Positions 53,301-61,387 of a stretch of 64,000 bases of DNA are shown piece by piece. Within the stretch, counting starts at the first letter, position 1. Every line of letters begins with the position of its first letter. The notes beneath the pieces are model-generated. The model made no database searches. It was not told the origin of the DNA and was given only the letters and a program-made list of their open reading frames with translations. The translations under genes and the position numbers were made by a program. Origin of the DNA: Anoplopoma fimbria (lineage: Eukaryota > Chordata > Actinopteri > Perciformes > Anoplopomatidae); contig NC_072471.1 in NCBI RefSeq assembly GCF_027596085.1, positions 8,621,539 through 8,685,538 on the forward strand. The letters are read 5' to 3'.

Positions 53301-56300
53301 AGATTGCCTTGAGCTGGTCAAATGAAACGACTATATGTCTATTTGTAAATTAAATTAAACCATATCAAATTAAGTATATTTTTGCTCTGGGGGCAAGTAC
53401 GTTTTGATTAATATATATGCAATTGAGACCAAATTGAACTGAAGCGTCTGCAAAAATGAAGTTAATAACTTCCCTCTCTTTTTATTATTCTGTTTTGCTG
53501 TCCTCCATGCTAATGGTGGCTCAATCCAGCGGTAACAATAGAAAACTTGGAAAACTATATTTATTGTCATGGCAACACTGCTAAACTCTCATTTCAGTGC
53601 TCAAAACCCAAACAAAAGTTACTTGCATTCCTCACAATACATTTTTGCTACATATCCTGGCAGACCAGATCAAGCTTTAACAAAGTGACATTGTTGGGCT
53701 GTCTTGGTTGACACGTCTCTTCACTGTCGCGTGGAAGTCGGGTACAGTGCCTGTGGAGTGGCAGACCGGGGTGGTGGTTCCCATTTTCAAAAAGGGGGAC
53801 CGGAGAGTGTGCTCCAATTATAGGGGCATCACACTGCTCAGCCTCCCCGGGAAAGTTTACTCCAGGGTGCTGGAAAGGAGGCTCCGTCCGATTGTCGAAC
53901 CTCAGATTCAGGAGGAGCAATGCGGATTCCGTCCTGGGCGTGGAACAGCGGACCATCTCTTTACCCTTGCAGGTCTGTTGGAGGGGGCATGGGAGTTTGC
54001 TCATCCAGTCTACATGTGTTTTGTGGACTTGGAGAAGGCCTTCGACCGTGTCCCTCGGGGAGTACTGCGGGAATATGGGGTACCTGGTTCGTTACTACGA
54101 GCCATTCGGTCCTTGTATGACCAAAGTGAGAGCTGTGTCCGGATACTCGGCACAAAGTCGAGCTTGTTCCCAGTGCGTGTTGGCCTCCGCCAGGGCTGCC
54201 CATTGTCACCAATCCTGTTTGTGATTTTCATGGACAGGATTTCAAGGCGCAGCCGGGGGGAGGAGAGTTTCCGGGTTTGGGGACCTCAGAATCACATCCC
54301 TGCTTTTTGCAGATGATGTGGTTCTGTTGGCTTCTTCAGAACGTGACCTTCAGCACGCACTGGGGCGGTTCACAGCCGAGTGTGAAGCGGTCGGGATGAG
54401 AGTCAGTACCTCCAAGTCTGAGGCCATGGTTCTCTTCTGGAAAACGGTGGATTGCACCCTCTGGGTTGGGAGTGAGTCACTGCCCCAAGCGAGGGAGTTC
54501 AAGTATCTCGGGATCTTATTCACGAGTGAGGGTAAAATGGAGCGGGAGATGGACAGGCGGTTCGGTGCAGCGTCAGCAGTGATGCGGGCGTTGTACCGGA
54601 CCGTTTTGGTGAAGAAGGAGCTGAGCCGTAAGGCAAAGCTCTCGATTTACCAGTCCATCTACGTTCCAACCCTCACCTATGGTCATGAGCTTTGGGTAGT
54701 GACCGAAAGAATGAGATCGCGAATACAAGCGGCCAAAATGAGCTTCCTTCGTAGGGTGGCTGGGCTCAGCCTTAGAGATAGGGTGAGGAGCTCAGACATC
54801 CAGAGGGAGCTCGGAGTAGAGCCGCTGCTCCTTCGCGTCGAAAGGGGCCAGCTGAGGTGGCTCGGGCATCTGATCAGGATGCCTCCTGGACGCCTCCCTT
54901 TAGAGGTTTTCCAGGCACGTCCAACTGGTAAGAGGCCCCGGGGTAGACCCAGAACACGCTGGAGAGATTATATATCTCGTCTGGCCTGGGAACGCCTCAG
55001 GGTCCCCCAGGAGGAGCTGGAAAGTGTTGCTGGGGAGAAGGACGTCTGGAGGACCCTCCTTAGCTTGCTGCCCCCGCGACCCGGCCCCGGATAAGCGGAA
55101 GGAAATGGATGGATGGATGGATGGATGGATGGACAACTCCAGCTCTTTATGCTGTTCAGTTCTGTGACTTCTGCCTCTCATAATACTGTTTACCTGGTCC
55201 TGAAGTTCCCTGAAGGTGATGATCTGTTTAGTTCCAGTCACTGGGCTGTCATAAATGATTGCAGGCTGCTCTCCACGTCCGCTTTCAACATGACGATCCA
55301 CAGCATTGTAGCACATGTTCAACTTCCCTCCAACAAACCTGAAAGAGACGTACATAACAAAAACATATGGTTCTGAAGAGTGTATTTCTGGATGTTGGTG
55401 TATTTACTTTTTACTTAAAAATTGGAACACAACTTCATGAAACCGCTTAAAGCTAAAACATGTGCAGTTGCCTTTGCCAGCATCACACAAATCAATGCAC
55501 TTGATAACGCGACAGTTTCCATTAATTCTGGTGCTGCGCATAAGGAGGAAGAACAGCAAGCAGGTTGACCAGATGGTGTCTGGTATCTGCTGTTTTTTGG
55601 AAGCCAGAGAGACACGGTAGTTGTCTTTCATTTTGAACACAACGGCAGTTCCAGATTCAGGCAGCTCTGGCTTTTTTCTACCACACTAGATGGTATAATT
55701 GACCATCCTAACCACCAAATACACAAACAAAAAGCCTTTTTAAATTTCACTTCATTGTCGGTGCATGTGTATGTGGGCAGTTATGCATGTTAATAATGTT
55801 TGCTTTCAAAAACATCAGGAGAGAGCAAACGTTTAAAGTTTCACAGCTAGAAAACTGAACATTTATCCACCTAATGATAGTGGTAGTTATAATAATAATT
55901 GTACCTGCAAAGCATTTTCAAAACTGGGAGCACAAAGTGCCTTCCATTGACAGCATGAACAAGAAGACATTTTTATTAATAACATTTTTTATTAATATTT
56001 TATTAACAGGTAATCTTTTTTAACCATTACTTTATGTTGTCTATTAATGTGTTCATGTTTTTCTTTTTATCGACAAATCAAATGACAAATGTCACTTGCA
56101 GCTGTTCAACAAAAAAAATAATATATGTTTTTTGCAGCAGGCAGAAAATGTTTTTATTATTTTCTTTGTAAAATAGAAAAATACAAAATGCATTTCTCCC
56201 AAAGTTTGAACTGTATTTTTTTTATTTTTTTTGCAAAATTCACAGATTATTGAAATTGTAATTAATTAAAACAACAAGACCCTCATTTATGCACACCACC

Positions 56301-56855
56301 TCTTCTCAAATCATGTCGTCATGGTAAATTCTAGTGATTATGAGATTGCCCTTATGTGTTTTATTATTAAAAAGTTAAGTTTTTGAGGCTCAGGGATTTT
56401 AAAGTCGATGTAATATTGGGAATCATAGGCTTTGACTTTTTTTTAAAGGAGACATACAGTGTTGTTGATGCACTGAAGTGAAAGTGTTGCACCAAACTTG
56501 TCTGTTGCTGTGTTCAGTTCATTGCTTGCCACATTGAAACCTACCAGTTTGGAAACACTGGATCCTCAACCTGCAAGGTTTTACTCCACGGCTCAAACCA
56601 GTGAATGTCCTGTCCCACCTCTCCCCAGAACGTCTCCGGCTTGTCCCTCGCCGTGGCGAAGGCTCGGCCGTACGTCGTGTCGGATGCATAGTTTCTGCAG
56701 CACTGCAGGCTGACATACTTCTTAACCTCTGCAGATGCGTGCGGTCCTGCGGGCTTTACCTTCACCCCACGTTGTTGTGCTGCAGAAACTGTCCTCTTGC
56801 GCGCAACGGAGACGCAGAGATTCTGGCGCAGGAAGTGTTTTATTTGGACATGCAT
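2332..56855 (-). CDS. acss3: acss3, mitochondrial acyl-CoA synthetase short-chain family member 3 (16 coding exons)
   Basis: AMP-forming ligase that activates propionate (and acetate) to the acyl-CoA in the mitochondrial matrix. Coding exons, 5' to 3' on the minus strand: 56855-56545, 55338-55194, 53121-52933, 51361-51227, 48954-48814, 48091-48011, 47638-47543, 45966-45815, 39580-39477, 24217-24122, 23892-23835, 22763-22682, 22414-22292, 22209-22110, 21923-21748, 2415-2332. They total 2073 bases, i.e. 690 residues plus stop, against 686 in human. Every junction is GT-AG and the frame is kept throughout. Visible motifs: P-loop [11 protein letters not shown] (298-308), DLGWVVGHS (from 341), AGERCD (424-429), DHWWQTETGS (446-455), adenylate Asp537, hinge SRSDD (551-555), and catalytic Lys647 in KTRSGKIPR. 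The start is the first ATG in the open frame, with A at -3. The N-terminus is Arg/Lys/Ser-rich and low in acidic residues, as in a mitochondrial presequence. The gene appears intact. Intron 15 is unusually long because of a tandem array. Confidence 0.95.
8926..9280 (+). repeat. Representative higher-order block of the array
   Basis: Starts with the rare segment GAAACAAGCGAAAAATTAG, then AGTAAGTTGAAATATCAAAT, then a fixed series of variant monomers (GTCTTAG, AGTGAAGAAAAA, GTCATGG, GTATAGCATG). Nearly the same series occurs from about 12390, 13139 and 18393. The marker segment also occurs near 2881, 3511, 3955, 5366, 6606, 9976, 19511 and, diverged, 21369. Confidence 0.8.
15400..15720. repeat. 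Diverged island within the tandem array
   Basis: Monomers here are strongly decayed (runs such as AACATAACGTAGTATAAC) and about 35 bases of unrelated sequence lie at 15686-15719 (TTCTTGTCAAACCTAGGC...). Regular monomers resume on both sides. Confidence 0.75.
21477..21747 (-). other. Unique part of acss3 intron 15 next to exon 15
   Basis: About 270 bases of ordinary intronic sequence between the array edge and the exon 15 donor. A small TATTCTAT-type repetition lies near 21610-21650. Nothing else seen. Confidence 0.7.
21748..21923 (-). CDS. acss3: acss3 coding exon 15 (catalytic lysine)
   Basis: Residues 605-663, [15 protein letters not shown] through [18 protein letters not shown] carries Lys647, the invariant lysine of adenylation. 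The donor CAAG/gtatga opens the 19.3-kb intron that holds the tandem array. Confidence 0.97.
22110..22209 (-). CDS. acss3: acss3 coding exon 14
   Basis: Residues 572-605, [18 protein letters not shown] through LALCVLKN. C-terminal lid domain. Acceptor gttttgcag, donor AATG/gtgagg. Confidence 0.95.
22292..22414 (-). CDS. acss3: acss3 coding exon 13 (hinge region)
   Basis: Residues 531-571, [18 protein letters not shown] through AGALEE. Contains Asp537, which binds AMP ribose in the family, and the [13 protein letters not shown] hinge about which the C-terminal domain rotates. Confidence 0.97.
22682..22763 (-). CDS. acss3: acss3 coding exon 12
   Basis: Residues 503-530, [15 protein letters not shown] through LYFTKFP. 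Compared with human LPLPPGAFSGLWKNQ. Ends in phase 0. Confidence 0.94.
22764..23834 (-). other. acss3 intron 11
   Basis: About 1.07 kb of intron. No convincing exon, RNA gene or recognisable transposon. The open frames in this stretch lack splice-compatible homology. Confidence 0.6.
23835..23892 (-). CDS. acss3: acss3 coding exon 11
   Basis: Residues 484-503, [19 protein letters not shown]. Only 58 bases. The acceptor chosen is the CACAG just downstream of a competing TAG, because it alone keeps the frame and matches the human V-x-x-DD pattern. Confidence 0.9.
24122..24217 (-). CDS. acss3: acss3 coding exon 10
   Basis: Residues 452-484, [17 protein letters not shown] then [14 protein letters not shown]. 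Completes the QTETGS motif begun in exon 9. Acceptor tctcatcag, donor ACAATG/gtaaga. Confidence 0.95.
26287..26341 (+). repeat. (GAAA)n microsatellite
   Basis: About 13 uninterrupted GAAA units inside acss3 intron 9. Confidence 0.97.
32918..32936 (+). repeat. Poly(T) tract
   Basis: Homopolymer of about 19 T in acss3 intron 9. No target duplication or element body was recognised beside it. Confidence 0.9.
34340..34450 (+). mobile_element. Possible hAT-type MITE remnant
   Basis: Begins CAGGGCTGGGCG followed by ATCG-type A/T-rich sequence. This resembles the terminal CAGGGCTGGGCGAT of teleost hAT-derived repeats. No second terminus was found nearby. Confidence 0.3.
39477..39580 (-). CDS. acss3: acss3 coding exon 9
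   Basis: Residues 417-452, with [19 protein letters not shown] and [10 protein letters not shown] of the adenylate-binding signature. It is separated from exon 10 by a 15.3-kb intron. Confidence 0.96.
41930..42030 (-). mobile_element. Possible hAT-type MITE remnant
   Basis: Sequence rich in ATATTGTATCAATATA-like text ends with TATCACCCAGCCCC, close to the reverse complement of the CAGGGCTGGGCGATA terminus. Only one end is recognisable. Confidence 0.35.
45085..45107 (+). repeat. (AAT)n microsatellite
   Basis: About seven AAT/TAA units. It lies in a stretch (44880-45240) whose AAATCGAGAATCC and GGAATCG pairs faintly resemble hAT-family ends, which I could not confirm. Confidence 0.8.
45815..45966 (-). 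CDS. acss3: acss3 coding exon 8
   Basis: Residues 367-417 (Arg417 split), [18 protein letters not shown] through KKHPLSR. Contains [16 protein letters not shown], the ACS core motif. Acceptor ttttacag, donor TCCAG/gtagac. Confidence 0.96.
46955..47135 (+). mobile_element. L1-like LINE ORF2 remnant
   Basis: The plus-strand reading near 46996-47110 contains [20 protein letters not shown] and IRLNLL. This resembles the conserved FxWxxKxPRIKxxxL segment after the reverse transcriptase of L1/Tx1-type ORF2 proteins. It is short, degenerate and antisense within acss3 intron 7. It is recognised by pattern only. Confidence 0.5.
47543..47638 (-). CDS. acss3: acss3 coding exon 7
   Basis: Residues 335-366, [16 protein letters not shown] through NSTILYE. 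Carries the conserved DLGW motif near the acyl pocket. 32 codons, phase 0. Confidence 0.96.
48011..48091 (-). CDS. acss3: acss3 coding exon 6
   Basis: Residues 308-334, [15 protein letters not shown] through YGLSPGD. 27 codons, phase 0. It is too short for routine ORF detection but aligns with human ACSS3 GVIRPTGGYAVMLHW. Confidence 0.95.
48814..48954 (-). CDS. acss3: acss3 coding exon 5 (ATP-binding P-loop)
   Basis: Residues 261-307, [17 protein letters not shown] through [15 protein letters not shown]. The P-loop signature ends at the exon edge and its final Gly is the first codon of exon 6, an intron position typical of ACSS genes. Confidence 0.97.
48955..51226 (-). other. acss3 intron 4
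   Basis: Contains the truncated SINE at 49705-49803. Otherwise A/T-rich intronic DNA with no supported exon. Confidence 0.55.
49705..49803 (+). mobile_element. Internally deleted tRNA-derived SINE
   Basis: Starts GTTGCCCCGGTAGCTCACAT and GGTAGAGCG, a tRNA-like head with an A box, and ends with TTTCCTGTCTCTCTTCAAGC, typical of the tail of a common teleost SINE. The expected B box (GGTTCGANTCC) is missing, so the middle appears deleted. Confidence 0.6.
51227..51361 (-). CDS. acss3: acss3 coding exon 4
   Basis: Residues 216-260, [19 protein letters not shown] through LIYNRPNM. 45 codons, phase 0. The donor is ACATG/gtaaga. Confidence 0.96.
51535..51730 (+). mobile_element. Degenerate dispersed-repeat fragment, left part
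   Basis: Text such as CCATTAAGTGTTTTATAGACC and CCAGGAGCCGATGAAGTGAC resembles a widespread teleost interspersed repeat. A related-looking fragment lies at about 51960-52080, beyond the SINE. The family was not identified. Confidence 0.4.
51735..51928 (-). mobile_element. tRNA-derived SINE, minus strand
   Basis: Read on the minus strand it begins GGTCCGCTGTGGCTCAGTGG GTAGAGCGGG (A box), followed by a degenerate B box (GGCGGTTTGATATCC), then GCTTCCTTGAGTGAGACACT and GAATCCC. This is the order of a well-known fish SINE. It is decayed and lacks a clear tail. Confidence 0.65.
51960..52080 (+). mobile_element. Degenerate dispersed-repeat fragment, right part
   Basis: Contains TAGAGTAGTCTAACCTGCTT and AAAAGCATGAACCAGTTTCT, like the continuation of the repeat at 51535-51730. 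If so, the SINE between them inserted into it. Confidence 0.4.
52933..53121 (-). CDS. acss3: acss3 coding exon 3
   Basis: Residues 153-215, [17 protein letters not shown] through SVRIDHAK, including [20 protein letters not shown] and [12 protein letters not shown], the most conserved part of the N-terminal domain. 63 codons, phase 0 at both ends. Confidence 0.97.
53708..54316 (+). pseudogene. Reverse transcriptase fragment, N-terminal half
   Basis: Open frame carrying fingers and palm blocks up to [13 protein letters not shown]. The matching frame is lost near 54280 and the frame stops at 54314-54316. Part of the LINE at 53690-55133. Not a host gene. Confidence 0.85.
54286..55094 (+). pseudogene. 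Reverse transcriptase fragment, C-terminal half
   Basis: Continues the reverse transcriptase after the frameshift with [19 protein letters not shown], through [20 protein letters not shown], to a C-terminus ending [12 protein letters not shown] and a stop just before the ATGG tail. Part of the same inactive LINE. Confidence 0.85.
55105..55133 (+). repeat. (ATGG)n tail of the RTE element
   Basis: About seven ATGG units directly after CCGGATAAGCGGAAGGAA, marking the 3' end of the LINE. Exon 2 of acss3 begins 60 bases further on. Confidence 0.95.
55194..55338 (-). CDS. acss3: acss3 coding exon 2
   Basis: Residues 104-152, [16 protein letters not shown] through ITFRELQDQ. Contains the family's [10 protein letters not shown] and AIIYDSPVT segments. 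Acceptor tctctttcag, donor GACCAG/gtaaac, ending in phase 0. Confidence 0.95.
55339..56544 (-). other. acss3 intron 1
   Basis: 1.2 kb, A/T-rich, with T-runs near 56215-56232. No supported exon or recognisable transposon. Confidence 0.6.
56545..56855 (-). CDS. acss3: acss3 coding exon 1 (mitochondrial presequence)
   Basis: Residues 1-104, the last codon (Trp) being split by the intron. It begins [12 protein letters not shown] and is basic, as in a targeting peptide. The later part, with [19 protein letters not shown], matches the ACS N-terminal domain. ATG context is AACAATGC. The donor is AACTG/gtaggt. Confidence 0.92.
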
Positions 56856-57300
56856 TGTTGTTGTTGTGCAGAAGGAAGGCGAGTTATTTAAAAACAAAAA
56901 GCTAAACTTAAACTTCTTGCTTCCGGTGAGAGAAGGAACGTCATCTGAGGCCACGTAGAGGGAAAGAAGCTCCTCCAGAAAGCCTCAAAGTGCCCTGCAG
57001 GAATGCGAACTATGAACTGGATGCGGTTGGTGCACCGGGAGCTTTGAGCCACAGTCTAGTTATACAACACTTAAGCGGCCTCTCTCATTTTCTTTTCTTT
57101 TTTTTGTTTGTTCAAATCCCTCAGTTCCTTCCCTCGTCTCCTCTCCTCGAGTCTTGGTCCCGCCCCACTTGGAGCAGAGGAGAGAGGAGTCGAGGCAGCA
57201 GGCTCTTCAGCAGAGCCGTCATTATAAAGCGACGTCATTTAAATATGACGTCTGTCACAGCCGCATCAGCTGTTTTATGATCTGTGTCAGATGATGTCAA
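56856..57300. promoter_or_regulatory. acss3: acss3 5' flank and probable promoter region
   Basis: Runs from the acss3 start codon into the intergenic region. It includes a GC-richer stretch (57130-57200) with GA-rich purine runs and a paired CRE-like palindrome at 57231-57252. No transcription start can be fixed from sequence alone. Confidence 0.45.
57231..57252. promoter_or_regulatory. Paired CRE-like sites forming an inverted repeat
   Basis: GACGTCAT at 57231-57238 and ATGACGTC at 57245-57252 are exact reverse complements separated by TTAAAT. Each is seven of eight bases of the consensus CRE/ATF site TGACGTCA. They lie about 380 bases upstream of the acss3 ATG. The TATAAAG at 57223-57229 beside them is on the plus strand. 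Confidence 0.5.
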
Positions 57301-57485
57301 CAGTGTTCAAGACTGCTTATATATTTACTTTAAATTTAATTTACTTTAAAGTGGCTTAATTTGACAAGAATGTATGGTTGTCATGCACACACTCTTTATA
57401 TATTTTATTGTGTGAAGCACTACAAATATTTGTATGGAATTTACTATACAAATAAAGGCTGATATATGATTGGATGATATATGTA

Positions 57486-58094
57486 CAGTACCAGTCAAAA
57501 GTTTGGACACACCTTCTCATTCAATGGTTTTTCTTTATTTTATTTTTTATTTTTTTTCTACATTGTAGATTAATATTGGCTGCACGGTGGTGTAGTGGTT
57601 ACTGTCGCCTCACAGCAAGAGGGGCCCGGGTTCAATTCCCGGGCTGGACAACCTTCTGTGTGGAGTTTGCATGTTCTCCCTGTGTCAGCGTGGGTTCTCT
57701 CCGGGTTCTCCGGCTTCCTCCCACAGTCCAAAGACATGCAGCTTAGGTGCATTGAAGACTCTAAATTGCCCGTAGGTGTGAGTGTGAGTGTTGTTTGTCT
57801 CTATATGTCAGCCCTGCGACAGACTGGCGACCTGTCCTCGGTGTACCCTGCCTTCACCCATTGACAGCTGAGATCGGCTCCAGCACCCCTGCGACCCTTA
57901 ACTGGATAAGCAGGTTACGGAAAATGGATGGATGGATGGATAGATTAATATTGAAGACATCCAAACTATGAAGGAACACATATGGAATTATGTGGTAAAC
58001 AAACAAATGCTCAACAAACCAGAATATGTTTTATATTTTAGATTCTTCAAAGTAGTTGAATGAGAAGGTGTGTCCAAACTTTTGACTGGTACTG
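57486..58094 (+). mobile_element. Tc1/mariner-type MITE
   Basis: Perfect 39-base terminal inverted repeats (57486-57524 and 58056-58094, starting CAGTACCAGTCAAAAG) are flanked by TA target duplications (57484-57485 and 58095-58096). The interior has no transposase. About 375 bases of the interior are a later SINE insertion, so the original element was about 235 bases. Confidence 0.93.
57578..57940 (+). mobile_element. tRNA-derived SINE nested in the MITE
   Basis: Head GGCTGCACGGTGGTGTAGTG with an A box, B box GGGTTCAATTCCCG, a body with TGTGGAGTTTGCATGTTCTC and TCCAAAGACATGCAG, and an ATGG-type tail after GGATAAGCAGGTTACGGAAA. A perfect 12-base target duplication, TAGATTAATATT, flanks it at 57566-57577 and 57941-57952. 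Its last 60 bases resemble the 3' end of the RTE LINE at 55075-55133. Confidence 0.92.
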
Positions 58095-60429
58095 TATATA
58101 ATGTACATATAAACAGTCTCTATAGACAATATGACATGCAGCATTGCTGAATGCAAGATAATGTTGTTATTGATATGATTGACAACAGCAGCTGTTTGCA
58201 ATTGTTAAACATCATGTCAGGATTATAGCAGTTGAATTGTTTGTAGACTAGATTCAAGAGGCAGAAATTCTGGATGCAAGAACAAACCCTGAACTGGTCT
58301 GGTGGTTTATACAAAAGAATATGTGAAAAAAGTTAGAAATGAATGTTCATATTGTTTATGTTGAGGGTGTGCTAACAATCAGGGGGAAAAAATCCCAGAT
58401 TTTAGCTCCACACACTCCCCAAGATATTTTTCAGGATAGCTATTTAGCCAGTGGCATGTTTATTATCATGCAAAACAAGAAGAAATAATTGATATTTACT
58501 TGTAAACTCCTTGAAGCTCATTTCCATTGCAAATCTTTGTTCGCTGGCTGCAGCTTTAAAAGTCTCAGGGTCCTCAGTGTGGCATCAATACCCCTTCTCC
58601 TGTTGAGAATGCAAATAGCCTACCTCTCAGGGAATGCATGTAGGGGGGATTGTTTTGAGGATATTTATGAACATAATTTAATTTGTTGCATGAAGTTAAA
58701 TTATAGAAAATCTCTTGTTTAGCTGAGTCACTTGTTCTGGTGTCATCACGTACACCGAACAAGCTCCGTGTCCCCCTCAGGTAGTGTTGCATGCACATCT
58801 CTTTTCCATCACTGCCATCATCTAAGCTACGGGTAAATACCCATAATCCAGCTGACCCCTCTGGACGTGACCCCTGCCCACTGGTGCCCCTGGTTGAGTA
58901 ACTCATCCATCTGATATTTCAGGTCATCTGTTTCTATTTATACATGCATAGCAGTGTTTTTTCCATTTGACTGTTCTGGAAGCAGTGTGCACTTTCCAGG
59001 AAACCCTTTTGTAATTGCCTTGCAGCTACTGGGCCCGCTACATTTCTCACCCAAATGTGAGAACTTGAATGAAATTGGACGACCAACCTGGACCTGTTAC
59101 AGTGGTTTGCAGGAGTGACAGAAAGTGACCAAGCACTTATTGTCCCCTTTTTGCTAGCATGGAATTGTGTTTTCCATATTCTGAATTATTGATGAAGGTC
59201 TTTTTAAATTCATCTCAAACCAGTCTACCCTTTGGGTTTTTGGACATGATGAACCTGTGCTTGTTACATAATATTGATTAAAATCTCATCACATTTCCAC
59301 AGAGCATGTCATTCGCAATCCATATTCATGTATAACAATTAAACATTGACGGGGAAAAGATGCCTCCTTTTCTCCTCTCATGCTGTAATTTGTTCGTCCG
59401 AAAGGTCTCATTAAATCATTGCTCCCTCAGGCGCTGCCATAACTCATTTTATAACAGTGCAGATGCTATTGGCAGAATACATATCATTGTTATAGTCTCT
59501 GGCACCGGGACGTGCACAGAGAGAGCAGTGGCTACTTGCAAAGGCCAATAAGACCAAAACCGTCGACCAGTTCCCTTCATCGTGCCCTCTTCTCTGATTT
59601 GGTTTCATTTGTGTGAATCTTTTCAAGCAGAAATCAGTCGGTTGCCCTTCAGAAACAGTTAGTGGCAAATTACCAGAGTCTGTAAAATCTACAAATGATA
59701 AATCTACAAGCAGTGCTTCCTATCTTTTTTTCACCCGCAGAGTGTCTGAATATGGATTCATAATAGAATTGGTTTGAAGATAATGATTGCCGTTTTACAT
59801 TTTGAATGGGTTTTAGACGCAGCAGTTGGCGGAGAGGCTTTTGAATGATTTCCGTCAACATCATTCATAGTTTAGAATAACTGATACATCATTACAAATT
59901 ACACAGCTGAGTAAATTTGGCTAAAATTGAATATGCTAAATGATGGGGACACTTTATCATTTCGTTAAGTGCACTGGTGATGTAAGCTAGGGTAAAAGTC
60001 ATTATTTTTGATGATTATTCCCTTCTTTAATGCCAGTCAAAGCAGGAGATGAATATAATCTTTTATGCATTTGAGATGTGTAAGAGTGGCTGCAGCTCAA
60101 TATAAATAGATGTCTTAATATTCTTTTACTGACGTCTATGAGCAACTAAAATGCCAAATAAACATCTGCAGAGCATCAGTGAATTTCCTCATTTCGTGCT
60201 GTGCAATAACGTGACAAGAGGGACAATGAACTCCTAATAGCTTTCTTCTCAAATGAAATGAGATTAAATCACTCGGGAGCTGCTGGATGCAACAAACTGA
60301 ACTAGTGTGCAATGGCATAACTTTTATGTTATGTGTTTCTATTTGACAAATGGGTTATCTGTCCCTGAAGGGGGCATCAGCAGCCTGAGAGGAAAGCTGT
60401 GGTTAAAATCCAATGGCACAAGCACAGTA

Positions 60430-60510
60430 TGTGGAAATCAGTGTTCTCCGTATTATAAATCCCAACGTGCCCTTGAGCAAGACATTAAACCCCAAAGTTG
60501 CTCCAGTTAC
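60430..60510 (+). mobile_element. SINE fragment
   Basis: CCCTTGAGCAAGACATTAAA followed by CCCCAAAGTTGCTCC matches the internal part of the fish SINE also seen on the minus strand at 51735-51928. Head and tail are absent. Confidence 0.45.
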
Positions 60511-60655
60511 AAACAATAAAAGTCTGCCACTATAGCGGATAGACTGAAAATCTTATTTATTGGCAAAGAATGTGTGCACACAAGGAATTTATCTGGATGT
60601 ACAAAAGTAGAAACAACAGATTTAGCAACAAGGACAACAAAGCTGGACAAATAAA

Positions 60656-60658
<3 letters not shown>

Positions 60659-60694
<36 letters not shown>
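60659..60694 (+). repeat. Poly(A) tract of 36 bases
   Basis: Uninterrupted A-run in the intergenic region. No element body was recognised immediately upstream. Confidence 0.95.
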
Positions 60695-60697
<3 letters not shown>

Positions 60698-61374
60698 ACA
60701 GGACTTTTATGTACACAAATAGTAAAATACAGGTCTATAAATAAATATTAAATAAATAAATAAAAGCACCAACGACCAACATAATCTTAAGAAGTGAGAG
60801 AATATCCTCATGTAGCTACTTCCCTCAGTCGTTCCTACAAACACAATTGTATATTACAATTAAAATAAATACAATTTTTAAGATGTCTATCAGTCTACCT
60901 CCCACGTGTTTACATGACTATCTACTTCCATTATCTGTCAGCTGTTGCGTGATGGAGCTTGGTAATAGACATCAGAGCATCTGTGGGAGAACAGCCTGTC
61001 ACTTCACGCAGGAAAACCTTAACACAAACTATTACATAAATACATTATTTCCAAGGATTTCATCAGCACACGAGGACATTTTTATCTATGTTTTTCCCAG
61101 TGTGACATGCCATATAGATCACAGTCAAAGCACAGGGATCAGAGTCAAAATTCATCACCCAATGTACCCTTTAGATAAGTAGATGATAAGGCCATGATAT
61201 AATCTGTCACTTAACCCCGGCAAAACCACAACTTTTTACTATTTATTTGATGTTTTTTGCATGAATTGAACAAAGATATAACATGATAATGTGGAGAGAG
61301 CAACGCTAGCTGTTTCCCTCTGTTTTCTGTATTTATGCTAAGCTAAGTTAACCGGCTGCTTGCTGCATCATTAT

Positions 61375-61387
61375 ATATATATATATA
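61375..61387 (+). repeat. Short (AT)n tract
   Basis: About six AT units following CATCATT. Confidence 0.8.

Larger units (their letters stand above)
53690..55133 (+). mobile_element. RTE-clade (Rex3-like) LINE, 5'-truncated and frameshifted
   Basis: Retrotransposon copy in acss3 intron 2, antisense to the gene. Reverse transcriptase blocks are visible in order: [15 protein letters not shown] head, [25 protein letters not shown] (catalytic Asp), [13 protein letters not shown], and FADDVV at 54306-54320 (catalytic Asp pair). A C-terminal region with [14 protein letters not shown] and [16 protein letters not shown] follows. The frame shifts by one base at about 54270-54290, so the FADD motif is in a different frame from the first half. 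The endonuclease domain is missing. The element has almost no 3' UTR and ends in an ATGG repeat, as RTE elements do. Assignment to Rex3 is from recalled family features. Confidence 0.85.

Noticed and set aside
53961..54231. Minus-strand open frames opposite the LINE.
   Set aside because: Shadows of the reverse transcriptase coding strand.
56541..56954. An upstream start that would add 33 residues to acss3.
   Set aside because: The codon at 56954-56952 is GTG, not ATG. The first ATG in this frame is at 56855 and it has a good context and a presequence-like N-terminus.
57578..57650. A tRNA gene with A and B boxes.
   Set aside because: The boxes belong to a SINE with a clear target duplication and SINE body. 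The anticodon and acceptor stems do not form a normal tRNA.
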